A program made the position numbers and the translations under genes. From contig NZ_MUMI01000171.1 of the NCBI RefSeq assembly GCF_002155975.1, positions 1 to 56,019 on the forward strand: DNA of 56,019 bases. Reading direction: 5' to 3'. Positions within the stretch are counted from its first letter, which is position 1, and the number at the start of each line of letters is the position of its first letter. This stretch comes from Amycolatopsis kentuckyensis (GTDB lineage: Bacteria > Actinomycetota > Actinomycetes > Mycobacteriales > Pseudonocardiaceae). Of this stretch, positions 46,472 through 55,297 are shown in pieces. Below the pieces are notes generated by a model that was given only the letters and a program-made list of their open reading frames with translations, ran no database searches and had not been told where the DNA came from.

Positions 46472-47839
46472 ATGGCGATCAGCGTCTTCGACCTGTTTTC
46501 CATCGGCATCGGCCCGTCGAGCTCCCACACCGTCGGGCCGATGCGGGCAGCACTGACCTTTGTGGACGGACTCGGCGACGACCTCGCGCGCACGTCCCGC
46601 GTCCAGGGTGAGCTGTTCGGCTCGCTCGGCGCGACCGGTTTCGGCCACGGCAGCGACAAAGCCGTCCTGCTCGGGCTGTCCGGGGAGCGGCCCGAAGAGA
46701 TCGACACGGACACCGTGCCGGACCGCATCTCGTCGATCCGCGAATCGGGCCGCCTGCTGTTGGCCGGGACGCGCGAGATCGCGTTCGACGAGGACAACGA
46801 CCTCACCATGCACCGCCGCAAGTCGTTGCCCGCACACCCGAACGGCATGGTTTTCCGGGCGTTCGACGCGTCCGGTGCGCTGCTGCGCGAGCGGACGTAC
46901 TACTCGGTCGGCGGCGGCTTCGTCCGCGACGAGTCGTACGAGACGGACACGGTGTTCGTCGAGGACTCGACACCGGTGCCGTACCCGTTCCGCACGGGCG
47001 CCGACCTGCTCGGGCACTGCGCGTCGACCGGCCTGCCGATCAGCGAGATCATGCTGGCGAACGAGCTGTCCTGGCGTTCTCGTGAGGAGGTGCGCTCCGG
47101 GCTGCTCGACATCTGGGCGGTCATGGCGGAGTGCGTCCGCAACGGCTGCACCCACGAAGGCGTCCTGCCGGGCGGCCTGAAGGTGCCGCGGCGGGCCCGC
47201 GCGCTGCACGAGAAGCTGCTGGCCGAGGACGGCGCGGACGACCCGCTGTACGCGATGGACTGGGTGAGTCTGTACGCACTGGCGGTCAACGAGGAGAACG
47301 CGGCGGGCGGCCGGGTGGTGACGGCCCCGACCAACGGCGCGGCGGGCATCATCCCGGCGGTGCTCCACTACTACCAGCGCTTCATCCGCCACTCCTCGGA
47401 CGACGGCATCGTCACGTTCCTGCTGACGGCGGGCGCGATCGGCTCGATCCTGAAGCAGACGGGCTCGATCTCGGGCGCGGAGGTCGGCTGCCAGGGCGAA
47501 GTGGGATCGGCCTCGGCGATGGCGGCGGCGGGTCTGACGGAAGTGCTCGGCGGCAGCCCGGCCCAGGTGGAGAACGCGGCGGAGATCGGGGTGGAGCACC
47601 ACCTCGGCCTGACGTGCGACCCGGTGGGCGGCCTGGTCCAGATCCCGTGCATCGAGCGCAACGCGGTGGGAGCTTCGAAGGCGATCCACGCGGCCCGGAT
47701 GGCGATGCGCGGCGACGGCAGTCACGTGGTGACGCTGGACAAGGCGATCAAGACGATGCGCGAGACGGGCGCGGACATGAGCGTGAAGTACAAGGAAACG
47801 GCCCGCGGCGGCCTGGCGGTGAACGTCATCGAGTGCTGA
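46472..47839 (+). CDS. sdaA: L-serine ammonia-lyase (iron-sulfur dependent)
   Basis: A 455-residue single-chain serine dehydratase that converts serine to pyruvate and ammonia. The N-terminal regulatory/beta part starts [26 protein letters not shown], followed by [19 protein letters not shown] and the cluster-binding Cys in [22 protein letters not shown] and [22 protein letters not shown] 46472 has GGAAGGGG upstream, 14 bases after lipA. It completes glycine-to-pyruvate flow in the riboswitch operon. No terminator hairpin is obvious after it. Confidence 0.95.
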   Translation: MAISVFDLFSIGIGPSSSHTVGPMRAALTFVDGLGDDLARTSRVQGELFGSLGATGFGHGSDKAVLLGLSGERPEEIDTDTVPDRISSIRESGRLLLAGTREIAFDEDNDLTMHRRKSLPAHPNGMVFRAFDASGALLRERTYYSVGGGFVRDESYETDTVFVEDSTPVPYPFRTGADLLGHCASTGLPISEIMLANELSWRSREEVRSGLLDIWAVMAECVRNGCTHEGVLPGGLKVPRRARALHEKLLAEDGADDPLYAMDWVSLYALAVNEENAAGGRVVTAPTNGAAGIIPAVLHYYQRFIRHSSDDGIVTFLLTAGAIGSILKQTGSISGAEVGCQGEVGSASAMAAAGLTEVLGGSPAQVENAAEIGVEHHLGLTCDPVGGLVQIPCIERNAVGASKAIHAARMAMRGDGSHVVTLDKAIKTMRETGADMSVKYKETARGGLAVNVIEC

Positions 47840-48155
47840 CCGGTCGGCTGGGTTCCGTACCTGATTCGGTCCATGGGGTTTGATCGAGTCTCCATCCGCG
47901 CTGGCTTCCAATCAGCGGGGCTGGCATATACCGGCGTGAGTTCGGTCCTACGATGCCTGTGGCAGGCGCGGCTTGCTGGCCTGTCCCGCGCCTTGCGCTT
48001 TGGTGATCTAGGTCCGCCCAATATCGGCCATGAATGGTGGCACCGACCGGCAGTCGTACTGCGTTCAGCTTCAGCTCTGAGTTGGCTGCCCTCTGTGGAG
48101 GAAGGGCCCGGCATGGACTACGGTGGGTGCGACTGGCTGGCTCTAACGACTCCGG
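47840..48155. other. Intergenic boundary region, no gene seen
   Basis: A 316-base gap with GC dropping from over 70% towards about 60%. Open frames here have no family features or good start sites. It probably contains the left junction of the low-GC DUF262-HEPN island and its promoter. No tRNA, att-like direct repeat or integrase remnant was found by eye. Confidence 0.5.
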
Positions 48156-49265
48156 ATGGTGCGTGTGGGACTCGAGGAACAGATTGCCGAGCGTGCGAAA
48201 GAAATCCGAACCGATGGGTATGCCATGTCCATCGGCGAGGTGATGTCTTTGTATCGAGACGAGGATATCGAGGTTCATCCGGAGTTTCAGCGAATCTTTC
48301 GCTGGACGGACAGTCAAAAGTCCCGCCTTATCGAGTCTTTGCTTCTGGGAATCCCGGTCCCTCCAATTTTTGTTTCTCAGCGGGAAGATGGGGTATGGGA
48401 CGTTATCGATGGAGTGCAGCGACTATCTACAATTTTTGAGTTTGTCGGCATTTATCGCGACTACAAAGATGCCACCTTGGAGCCGTTGACTCTGGTTTCA
48501 ACCGAATATCTTCCTGATCTGGACGGCTTTCGGTGGGAAGTCCCCGGCGTGCAGAACAAAGTCTTCACCGACTCTCTTAGGCGCGCGGTCAAGCGTGCTC
48601 GCCTGGAGTTTCGTATTGTGCAGAAAGAGTCGGATGCCAATGCTAAGTATGACCTGTTTCAGCGGCTGAACTCGGGCACGGATCTCTCGCCGCAAGAGGC
48701 TCGAAACTGTCTGCTCGTAATGCTAAATGCGCGCATGTTCGAGGCTGTTTTGGATATGTCGACGCTCGGTGTATTCGAGAATGTTGTCCCGCTGTCGGAG
48801 CGTAAGGAAAACGAAGCGTTCCGTCAGGAGTTGGTGCTCCGATTTTTCTGTCAGAACGCATTCCAAGGCGGCCCCTCCGATCTTCCGGCTGATCTCGGTG
48901 AGTACCTTACAACTTGGACTCGGCGAGCGGCAGAGCTATTCGAAACCGAAGATGATCTGATCGATCCAGAACTCTTCAATCGCGTATTTTCCCTGTTGAA
49001 CGAGACGGTTGGCGAAGATGCCTTTAGAAGGTTTGATGGCAGCCGGCATCTTGGGTCGTTCTCCATTTCGGCTTTCGAGTTCATCAGTTCCGGCATTGCC
49101 GCGAATATTGATTTTTGGGAAGATCAGGGGGATAAGCTAGCCAAAAAAATCCAAAATATTTGGACGTACAGTCAGTTTCGCAACAATTCAGGTGTTGGAG
49201 TCAGTGCGCGGAGGAGGTTTCCAAGGCTCGTAGTGCCGGCTCGGAAATATTTCGCGCGAGTGTGA
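48156..49265 (+). CDS. DUF262 domain protein (GmrS/ParB-like nuclease fold)
   Basis: A 369-residue protein. The N-terminal DUF262 region has VHPEFQRIFRWTDSQKSRLIESLLLGIPVPPIF and the signature DGVQRLSTI (Asp85, Gly86, Gln88, Arg89), the DGQQR motif of ParB-like NTP-using nucleases such as GmrSD. NAKYDLFQRLNSGTDLSPQEARNC is also typical. No DUF1524 HNH domain follows in this protein or as a neighbour, unlike GmrSD. GC is about 48-50% in contrast to over 70% around it, and codon use is AT-tolerant, indicating recent transfer. It is followed by an overlapping HEPN gene, its probable partner in a defence or toxin-type system. ATG 48156 is used; GTG 48165 is possible. Confidence 0.88.
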   Translation: MVRVGLEEQIAERAKEIRTDGYAMSIGEVMSLYRDEDIEVHPEFQRIFRWTDSQKSRLIESLLLGIPVPPIFVSQREDGVWDVIDGVQRLSTIFEFVGIYRDYKDATLEPLTLVSTEYLPDLDGFRWEVPGVQNKVFTDSLRRAVKRARLEFRIVQKESDANAKYDLFQRLNSGTDLSPQEARNCLLVMLNARMFEAVLDMSTLGVFENVVPLSERKENEAFRQELVLRFFCQNAFQGGPSDLPADLGEYLTTWTRRAAELFETEDDLIDPELFNRVFSLLNETVGEDAFRRFDGSRHLGSFSISAFEFISSGIAANIDFWEDQGDKLAKKIQNIWTYSQFRNNSGVGVSARRRFPRLVVPARKYFARV

Positions 49266-49918
49266 TTGTGGCCGTCAAAACTATAGCAGATCTCGAGCAA
49301 GCGCTCGATGAGTCCATGGCTTGGCGAAGGATTGAGTTACACGCGCTCCGGGGCGAGATCGCCAAAGCTGAAAAGAACTTCCCTGGAAGACCCCTGACTC
49401 GTGTACTCGCTCGAAGTGGTGTTGCTATTCTGTATGCGCACTGGGAGGGGTATGTAAAGGACTCTTGTCAGACGTATGTCGATTACGTAGCTCGACGAAG
49501 GCTTCTTTATCGGGAGCTAAACGACGGCTTCTTGGCGGTCTCAGTTTCTGCGTTGTTGAAACGACTTGATTCCGGCAATGATGCCGCAAAGTCAGATCTT
49601 ATCGATTTGATTCGCCGACCGGAAAATGCTAGAGCGAAGGTCCCGAAGAATCATATCGTTGACACGAAGTCGAATCTTCGATCCTCGGTTTTGTGTGAAA
49701 TCCTGAGTTCCATTGGGTTTGCGGTCGACAAATTTGATACTAGCAGGAATCTGATCGATCTGTCTTTGTGTGACGCCAGAAACTCGATTGCGCACGGACG
49801 TGACCATTATCCGACACCCGGTTCATTTGAGGATCTGCACGCCGAAGTCTTGGAACTGATGGAGCGAATTCACGGTCTTATTATTGAAGCTGCTCGGTTG
49901 AGGACCTATCGGGTTTAA
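49262..49918 (+). CDS. HEPN-domain putative nuclease (MAE_28990/MAE_18760-like)
   Basis: A 218-residue (or 216-residue) all-helical protein. The HEPN RNase motif R-x4-H is present as Arg173-NSIA-His178, followed by Gly. LARSGVAILYAHWEGYVKDSCQTYVDYV is characteristic of the MAE_28990/MAE_18760-like HEPN group. GTG 49262 overlaps the DUF262 stop (GTGA); GTG 49268 is also in frame. HEPN proteins of this kind are usually RNA-cleaving effectors in defence or toxin systems. GC is about 48%. The function of the pair is inference from neighbours and motifs. Confidence 0.85.
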   Translation: MIVAVKTIADLEQALDESMAWRRIELHALRGEIAKAEKNFPGRPLTRVLARSGVAILYAHWEGYVKDSCQTYVDYVARRRLLYRELNDGFLAVSVSALLKRLDSGNDAAKSDLIDLIRRPENARAKVPKNHIVDTKSNLRSSVLCEILSSIGFAVDKFDTSRNLIDLSLCDARNSIAHGRDHYPTPGSFEDLHAEVLELMERIHGLIIEAARLRTYRV

Positions 49919-50166
49919 GGTCCTCGAGTGGCAGGTCCTGGTTATTGTTAGGTCGGCGGGAGCTCGAGCGTTGCGGCTTGGGCTTGCATGCTGCGGACGC
50001 GGCGCTTGCTGTGCTTGTGGCAGCTGCCGCGACCAGGTAAAACCTCGGCAGAGCTCGGTGGCGACGGATCCGGATGGGCAGCCTTGAAGTACATCCCAAT
50101 TGCGGTTCGAGCGGCGTGTTGGTGGCTGGTGGAGCCGATCGGCAACGGTGGCGACCGGCGAGTGGG
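49919..50166. other. Right junction of low-GC island, no gene seen
   Basis: About 250 bases rising from low to high GC. Several short open frames exist in both directions without start sites or recognisable families. A repeated CAGGTCCT/AGGTCCTC motif occurs just after the HEPN stop (49919-49940). No integrase fragment or tRNA was recognised. Confidence 0.45.
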
Positions 50167-50355
50167 TCAGGATTCTCGGTCCTCCGGCTCCACGGCCAGC
50201 TTCAACCCCACCTCCACGAGCGTCCAGCCGAACTGCTGTTTCCTCGTGCCCGTGCGGCGGCTCGGCGTCGCACGGCCCGGTGGGCGGTTGCGCACGCCGC
50301 GGCGCAACTCGCCCTCTCGTTCGTGGACCAGATCTTCGGCCATCAGGAAGTGCAC
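50167..50355 (-). CDS. Small hypothetical protein, basic
   Basis: A 62-residue protein read from GTG 50355, with GGGGG eight bases upstream; ATG 50343 would give 58 residues. It has a charged N-terminal part (AEDLVHEREGELRRGVRNR), an Arg/Pro-rich middle and a C-terminal amphipathic segment (FGWTLVEVGLKLA). This layout matches small actinobacterial proteins of unknown function that I have seen near regulators, but no name can be given. The plus strand opposite lacks a credible gene. Moderate confidence only. Confidence 0.5.
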   Translation of the reverse strand: MHFLMAEDLVHEREGELRRGVRNRPPGRATPSRRTGTRKQQFGWTLVEVGLKLAVEPEDRES

Positions 50356-50481
50356 CGGATCGCCCCCTGCGTCGATGTTCGGTGTCGGTGGTCCCATCGT
50401 CGCCGAGAGTGCCCGCCGCGGCCACCGGTTTTCCGGACCGCGAACACAGGGTGATGGCCCGGCAGCGCCTAGACTCGCGGG

Positions 50482-51201
50482 ATGGAGTCGACCTCGGTGG
50501 TGAATGCCGGCGAAGCGCTGTTCCGGCCGGTCCGCACCGGCAACGCCTTCGAGGAGACCGTCGAGCGGTTGCTGCAGGCGATCCGGCTGGGCGTCGTCGG
50601 CGCGGGGGAGCGGCTCCCCTCCGAACGCGAGCTCGCCGAACGGCTCGGCGTCAGCCGCGTCACGCTGCGCGAGGCCATCCGGGCGCTCTCCGACGCCGGT
50701 TACGTCGAGTCACGGCGGGGACGCTACGGCGGCACTTTCGTGCACGACACCCTGCCCGCCCCGCCCGAGCCCGGCGGCAAGGTCGACACCGTTTCGCTGG
50801 AAGACGCGCTGAGCCTCCGCTACGTCCTCGAGACCGGTGCCGCCGAGATGGCCGCCGCCCGGTCGCTGAGCCCGGCCGACCGGCAGCACCTCACCGGCAC
50901 CCTCGCCGAGGCCGCCGGCGCGGACCTCGACGACTACCGCCGCAAGGACTCCCGGCTGCACCTGGCCATCGCCGAGGTGACCGCGTCCGGCTCGCTGACC
51001 ACGGCGATGGCCGACGCCCGCAGCCGCGTCAACCAGCTGCTCGACCGGATCCCGCTGCTCCCGCCCAACCTCGAGCACTCGAACGCCCAGCACGAGGCGA
51101 TCGTGGACGCGATCCTGGCCGGCGACGCGCCCGCCGCGCGCCGGGCGATGGCCGAGCACATCGAGGGCACCGCCTCGCTGCTGCGGGCCTTCCTGGCCTG
51201 A
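50482..51201 (+). CDS. GntR family regulator, FadR subfamily
   Basis: A 239-residue regulator with N-terminal winged helix (LPSERELAERLGVSRVTLREAIRALSDAGYVESRRGRYGG) and an FCD ligand domain (SLRYVLETGAAEMAAAR, DSRLHLAIAE, NAQHEAIVDAILAGD) containing the usual metal-ligand Asp/His positions. TAGACT lies six bases before ATG 50482, so the start is probably leaderless. FCD regulators sense carboxylic acids; the target could be the divergent small gene, a distant locus, or the PBP gene 79 bases downstream. Confidence 0.9.
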   Translation: MESTSVVNAGEALFRPVRTGNAFEETVERLLQAIRLGVVGAGERLPSERELAERLGVSRVTLREAIRALSDAGYVESRRGRYGGTFVHDTLPAPPEPGGKVDTVSLEDALSLRYVLETGAAEMAAARSLSPADRQHLTGTLAEAAGADLDDYRRKDSRLHLAIAEVTASGSLTTAMADARSRVNQLLDRIPLLPPNLEHSNAQHEAIVDAILAGDAPAARRAMAEHIEGTASLLRAFLA

Positions 51202-51280
51202 GCTTTCGACAGTTTCGATCTTCACAGGATTCGAACAACCCTCCGCAGAACCTTCTCACCCGTCCGGCCGTCATCCATTC

Positions 51281-53137
51281 GTGACCTTGCCGACCGAGGA
51301 AACCGCAGAGACCGAAGAAGATCAGCCCGGCAGCCCGGGGTGGCGCCGTGTCCGGCGGATCGCCGGCTGGACGCTCGGCGTCCTGCTCGGCGGCCCGCTG
51401 ATCGCCTTCTGGATCGCCTACCTCGTGCTCGACGTCCGCAGTCCCCAGGAGGTCCTGGCCGGCCTCGACAAGACCGTCGTCCTGAAGTACGCCGACGGGT
51501 CCGAGCTGCTCAAGGTGATCCCGGCCGACGGCGACCGGATGTTCGTCCCCTACGCCCAGGTGCCCGCGAAGCTGCGGGACGCGATCATCGCCACCGAGGA
51601 CCCGACCTTCTGGGACAACCAGGGCTTCGACCCGACCGGCATCGGCCGCGCGTTCCTCACCGGCGTCGGCGGCGGGTCCGGGATCACCCAGCAGTACATC
51701 AAGAAGTCCACCGGCGACGAAGACGCGACGCTCGGGCGCAAGTTCGCCGAGCTCGTGCTGGCCACGAAGATCACCCAGGAACAGGGCAAGGAACAGATCT
51801 TCGAAAGCTACGTCAACATCATCTCCTTCGGCCGCGGCACGTTCGGCCCCGCCGCGGCGATGAACGCCTACTTCGGCAGGAAGCTCGACGACACCATCAC
51901 CTGGAGCGAAGCCGCCTTCCTGGCCGGGATGATCCAGTCCCCGTCGGTGCACGACCCCGCCGCCTCGGGCGAGACCCACGCCACCCGGCGCTGGCAGTAC
52001 GTGCGCGACAAGCTCGTGAGCCGCGGGTACGTCAAGGACGGCGAACCGATGGCCTACCCCGGCACCGGGATCCAGCCGCCCTCGGAGACGCGCGCCGGCC
52101 GCGTCACCTACGACGAGTTCCACGTCAAGCAGCAGGTCCTCGCCGAACTGGAACAGGACGGCTTCCCGCTCGGCCGGCTCCAGCAGGGGAACCTGACGGT
52201 CGAGACGACGCTGGACCGCAGCCGGCAGGGCGCCGCGAAGAAAGCCCTGCGGGACAGGCTGAACGGCGAGTCGAAGGGGTTCCGCGGGGCCGTCGTCGCG
52301 ATCGAACCGGCGACCGGGGCCGTCCGCGCCTACCACGGCGGTGACCAGGGCGTCCGCGACTACGCCGGTACCCCGCACGCGCTCGGCTCGGCGTTCCACC
52401 CGTTCACCCTCGCCGCGGCGCTGGGCCACGGCTACCGCGTGGACCAGCCGATCCCGTCGCCGTCGAAGCTGGACTTCCTCGGTGAGAGCTTCCAGTACCC
52501 GGACGTCTGCGGCCCGAAGTGCACCCTGCGCTCGGCGATGGAGACGCACGCGGACGGCCCCTTCATCGCGCTGGCGAAGAAGCTCGGCCCGGAGGCGCTG
52601 AGCGAGGCCGCGCGGCAGGCGGGCATCCCGGACGCCGTCGACGGCGTCCCGACCCTGCGCGAAAAGGACGGTTTCCTCATCGGGCCGGGCATCGCCATCG
52701 GCCGGTACCCGCTGCGGCCGCTGGACGTCGCCGGCGCCTACGGGACCTTCGCCGCCGGGGGCCGGCGCGCCACCCCGCACCTGGTCGCGAAGGTGCGCGA
52801 CGAGAGCGGCGCGGTCGTCTGGGAAAACCCGGACACCGCGCGCCCCGCGTTCGGCGACGACGACACGAGCCGCCGCGTCGCCGCGGAGGTCACCGCGACC
52901 CTGGGCACGGGCGGCCCGGCGGCGCTGCGCACCGGCGAGGCCGAGCACGGCAACAGCCCGGACTACCAGGACGCCTGGGCCGTCGGCTACACCCCGCAGC
53001 TGGTGACGGCGGTCTGGATCGGCTCCGACGACGAGCGGCGCCTCAAGGACGCGAGCGGCCGGAAGCTGACCGGCGACATCGTCCCGGCCGACGTCTGGCG
53101 CGCCTTCACCGCGGCAGCCTCCCCACCGCCGCGGTGA
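51281..53137 (+). CDS. Class A penicillin-binding-like protein with degenerate transpeptidase
   Basis: A 618-residue bitopic protein with membrane helix at about 28-50. The glycosyltransferase (GT51) domain looks intact: catalytic Glu106 in IIATEDPTFW, GSGITQQYIKK, FESYVNIISFGRGTFGPAAA and YFGRKL. The transpeptidase domain keeps the fold segments but all three motifs are lost: SxxK is Ser370-Ala-Phe-His373, SxN aligns with His423-Ala-Asp425 and KTGT with Glu555-His-Gly-Asn558. It should polymerise glycan but not cross-link or bind beta-lactams covalently in the usual way. GTG 51281. It is convergent with the O-methyltransferase gene. Confidence 0.9.
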   Translation: MTLPTEETAETEEDQPGSPGWRRVRRIAGWTLGVLLGGPLIAFWIAYLVLDVRSPQEVLAGLDKTVVLKYADGSELLKVIPADGDRMFVPYAQVPAKLRDAIIATEDPTFWDNQGFDPTGIGRAFLTGVGGGSGITQQYIKKSTGDEDATLGRKFAELVLATKITQEQGKEQIFESYVNIISFGRGTFGPAAAMNAYFGRKLDDTITWSEAAFLAGMIQSPSVHDPAASGETHATRRWQYVRDKLVSRGYVKDGEPMAYPGTGIQPPSETRAGRVTYDEFHVKQQVLAELEQDGFPLGRLQQGNLTVETTLDRSRQGAAKKALRDRLNGESKGFRGAVVAIEPATGAVRAYHGGDQGVRDYAGTPHALGSAFHPFTLAAALGHGYRVDQPIPSPSKLDFLGESFQYPDVCGPKCTLRSAMETHADGPFIALAKKLGPEALSEAARQAGIPDAVDGVPTLREKDGFLIGPGIAIGRYPLRPLDVAGAYGTFAAGGRRATPHLVAKVRDESGAVVWENPDTARPAFGDDDTSRRVAAEVTATLGTGGPAALRTGEAEHGNSPDYQDAWAVGYTPQLVTAVWIGSDDERRLKDASGRKLTGDIVPADVWRAFTAAASPPPR

Positions 53138-53152
53138 ATCGAAACGGGTGAG

Positions 53153-53809
53153 TCAGCGGACCAGGGCCAGCACGAACCCGTCGTGCCCCTTGCCGCCGAC
53201 GGTCTGCACCGCGGTCGCGTCGATCCGGTCCTCGGCGGCCAGCAGCTCGAACATCTCGCGTGCGCCGCGGACGTTCGGGTCGCCGCTGCCCGCGTCGGCC
53301 ACCCGGCCCTGCCGGACGACGTTGTCGACGACGATCGCCGTGCCCGGCCGCGCGAGTTCCAGCGAGGCACGCACGTAGTTGGCGAGGTTGACCTTGTCGG
53401 CGTCGATGAACACGAAGTCGAACGGCCCGGTCAGCGTCGGCAGCGTGTCGAGCGCGGCGCCGACCCGGATGTCGACGACGTCCTCGCCGAAGCCCGCCCG
53501 CGCCAGGTTGGCCTTCGCGACTTCGGCGTGCTTCGGCTCGTATTCGCAGGTCACGAGCTTGCCGCTGGCCGGCAGCGCGCGGGCGAGCCAGATCGTGCTG
53601 TACCCGCCGAGCGTGCCGATCTCCAGGATCGTGCGCGCTCCGGCGAGCCGGGCCAGCAGGTTGAGCAGCTTGCCCTGGTTGGGCGCGACGGCGATCTGCG
53701 GCAGCCCGGCGGCGTCCGCGTCGGCCAACGCCGCGTCGAGCACCGGGTCGGGGGCGAGCAGTGCGCCGGCGAGGTAGTCGTCGACTTCGGTCCAGGTCTG
53801 GTCGGTCAT
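53153..53809 (-). CDS. SAM-dependent O-methyltransferase (catechol/caffeoyl-CoA type)
   Basis: A 218-residue class I methyltransferase of the O-methyltransferase family 3 type: NQGKLLNLLARLAGARTILEIGTLGGYSTIWLARALP (SAM site), DFVFIDADKVNLANYV and VVDNVVRQGRVAD (metal-binding Asp/Asn positions). A GGAGGTG site precedes ATG 53809. The substrate is unknown; small catechol-like compounds are typical. It is divergent from the MocR-type gene across 70 bases, which suggests that regulator controls it. Confidence 0.9.
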   Translation of the reverse strand: MTDQTWTEVDDYLAGALLAPDPVLDAALADADAAGLPQIAVAPNQGKLLNLLARLAGARTILEIGTLGGYSTIWLARALPASGKLVTCEYEPKHAEVAKANLARAGFGEDVVDIRVGAALDTLPTLTGPFDFVFIDADKVNLANYVRASLELARPGTAIVVDNVVRQGRVADAGSGDPNVRGAREMFELLAAEDRIDATAVQTVGGKGHDGFVLALVR

Positions 53810-53879
53810 GGCACCTCCACCGCCAATCTAGCCCGGGTGGGATCATGCTCGCCGACAGTTTCCGGGTGGGAAGGTGACC

Positions 53880-55202
53880 ATGGACGACTACCGCGTCGTC
53901 GCCGACGCCATCGCCGCCGACATCGAGGCCGGCCGCCTCCGGCCCGGCGACCGGCTCCCGCCCCAGCGCCGCTTCGCGCGGCAGCGCGGCATCGCCGGTT
54001 CCACGGCGGCCCGCGTCTACGGCGAGCTCGTCCGGCGCGGCCTGGCCGTCGGCGAGGTCGGGCGCGGCACGTTCGTCCGCGCGGCGAAACCGCCGCCCGA
54101 GCCCGCGCTCGCCGAGCCCGGCGGCGCCCGCGTCGACCTCGAACTCAACTTCGCCGTCCTGCCGGAGGAGTCGGCCGGGCTGGCGCGCGCACTGGAACCG
54201 TTGCTGCGCGAGGACGTCCTGACCGCGGCCCTGCACCCGATCGGCGCGGCCGGCACGCCGGTGGCCCGCGAGGCGGCGGCGGGGCTGCTCGCGCGCGGCG
54301 ACTGGCGCCCGGACCCGGCGACGATCCTGTTCACCGGCAACGGCAGGCAGGCACTGGCGGCCTCGATCGCCGCGTTCGTGCCGGTGGGGGAGCGGCTCGC
54401 GGTCGAGTCGCTGACGTACCCGGTGGTGAAGGCCCTCGCGGCGCGCCTCGGCGTGGAGCTCGTGCCGATCGAGACCGACGAGTCCGGCCTGGTGCCGGAC
54501 GCGCTCGCCGCGGCCGGGCCGGTGCGCGCGCTCTACGTCCAGCCGACGCTGCACAACCCGCTCGGCACGACGATGCCGCCGCAGCGCCGCGCCGAACTCG
54601 CCGCGGTCGCCGGCCGCCTGGACCTGCCGGTGATCGAAGACGGCATCTACACGTTCCTGCGGGACGACGTCCGCCCCTTCGCGGCGTACGCGCCGGAGCG
54701 CACGGTGTTCGTGGACAGCCTGTCCAAGCGGGTCGCGCCGGGCTTGACCGCGGGCTTCCTGGTGACGCCGCCGGCCTGGACGGCGCGGCTGGCGTCGTCG
54801 GTGCGATCGGGCGCCTGGGGGGCGTCCCGGTTCGCCGTCGAGGCGGCGACGCAGTGGATCGTGACCGGCACCCTGGCGGAGATCGAGGCGGCGAAACGCC
54901 GTGACGCGGCCGCGCGGGCCGCGGTGGTGGCGGCGAAGCTCCCGGGCCTGCGCGGCGACCCGGCCTCGTACCACCGCTGGTGGGAGCTGCCGGAGCAGTG
55001 GCGGGCGGAGACGTTCGTCGCGGCGGCGGCCCGCCGGGGCATCGCGCTCTCCCCGGCGGCGGCGTTCGCGGTGCTGCCGGGCCACGCGCCGAACGCGGTG
55101 CGGGTCGCGGTGTCGGCCCCGCCGGTGGCGACCCTCGAGTCGGCGCTCGGCGTCCTGGCGGGGCTGGCGAGCGGCAGCCCGGACGACCTGCTGGCCGACT
55201 GA
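53880..55202 (+). CDS. MocR-type GntR/aminotransferase fusion regulator
   Basis: A 440-residue fusion of an N-terminal GntR winged helix (about 1-68, IEAGRLRPGDRLPPQRRFARQRG) and a fold-type I aminotransferase domain (about 85-430) with YVQPTLHNPLGTTM and the PLP lysine in VDSLSKRVAPGL. ATG 53880 has GGAAGG about seven bases upstream; GTG 53874 is the alternative. MocR proteins use PLP or an amino compound as effector and often control a divergent gene, here the O-methyltransferase. Aminotransferase activity itself is not assured. Confidence 0.88.
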   Translation: MDDYRVVADAIAADIEAGRLRPGDRLPPQRRFARQRGIAGSTAARVYGELVRRGLAVGEVGRGTFVRAAKPPPEPALAEPGGARVDLELNFAVLPEESAGLARALEPLLREDVLTAALHPIGAAGTPVAREAAAGLLARGDWRPDPATILFTGNGRQALAASIAAFVPVGERLAVESLTYPVVKALAARLGVELVPIETDESGLVPDALAAAGPVRALYVQPTLHNPLGTTMPPQRRAELAAVAGRLDLPVIEDGIYTFLRDDVRPFAAYAPERTVFVDSLSKRVAPGLTAGFLVTPPAWTARLASSVRSGAWGASRFAVEAATQWIVTGTLAEIEAAKRRDAAARAAVVAAKLPGLRGDPASYHRWWELPEQWRAETFVAAAARRGIALSPAAAFAVLPGHAPNAVRVAVSAPPVATLESALGVLAGLASGSPDDLLAD

Positions 55203-55297
55203 CAGGTCCTGCCAGCGGCGTGCCAGCTCCGTGTGCGGTCCGCGCCAGTGATCTTCGCCAGCCTTCGGGGGTCGCACTGAAACCCGAAGGAGCACGC

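Noticed and set aside
47873-48439. Plus-strand frame of 188 residues across the island boundary
   Set aside because: Overlaps the DUF262 gene in another frame and has no recognisable domain or ribosome binding site.
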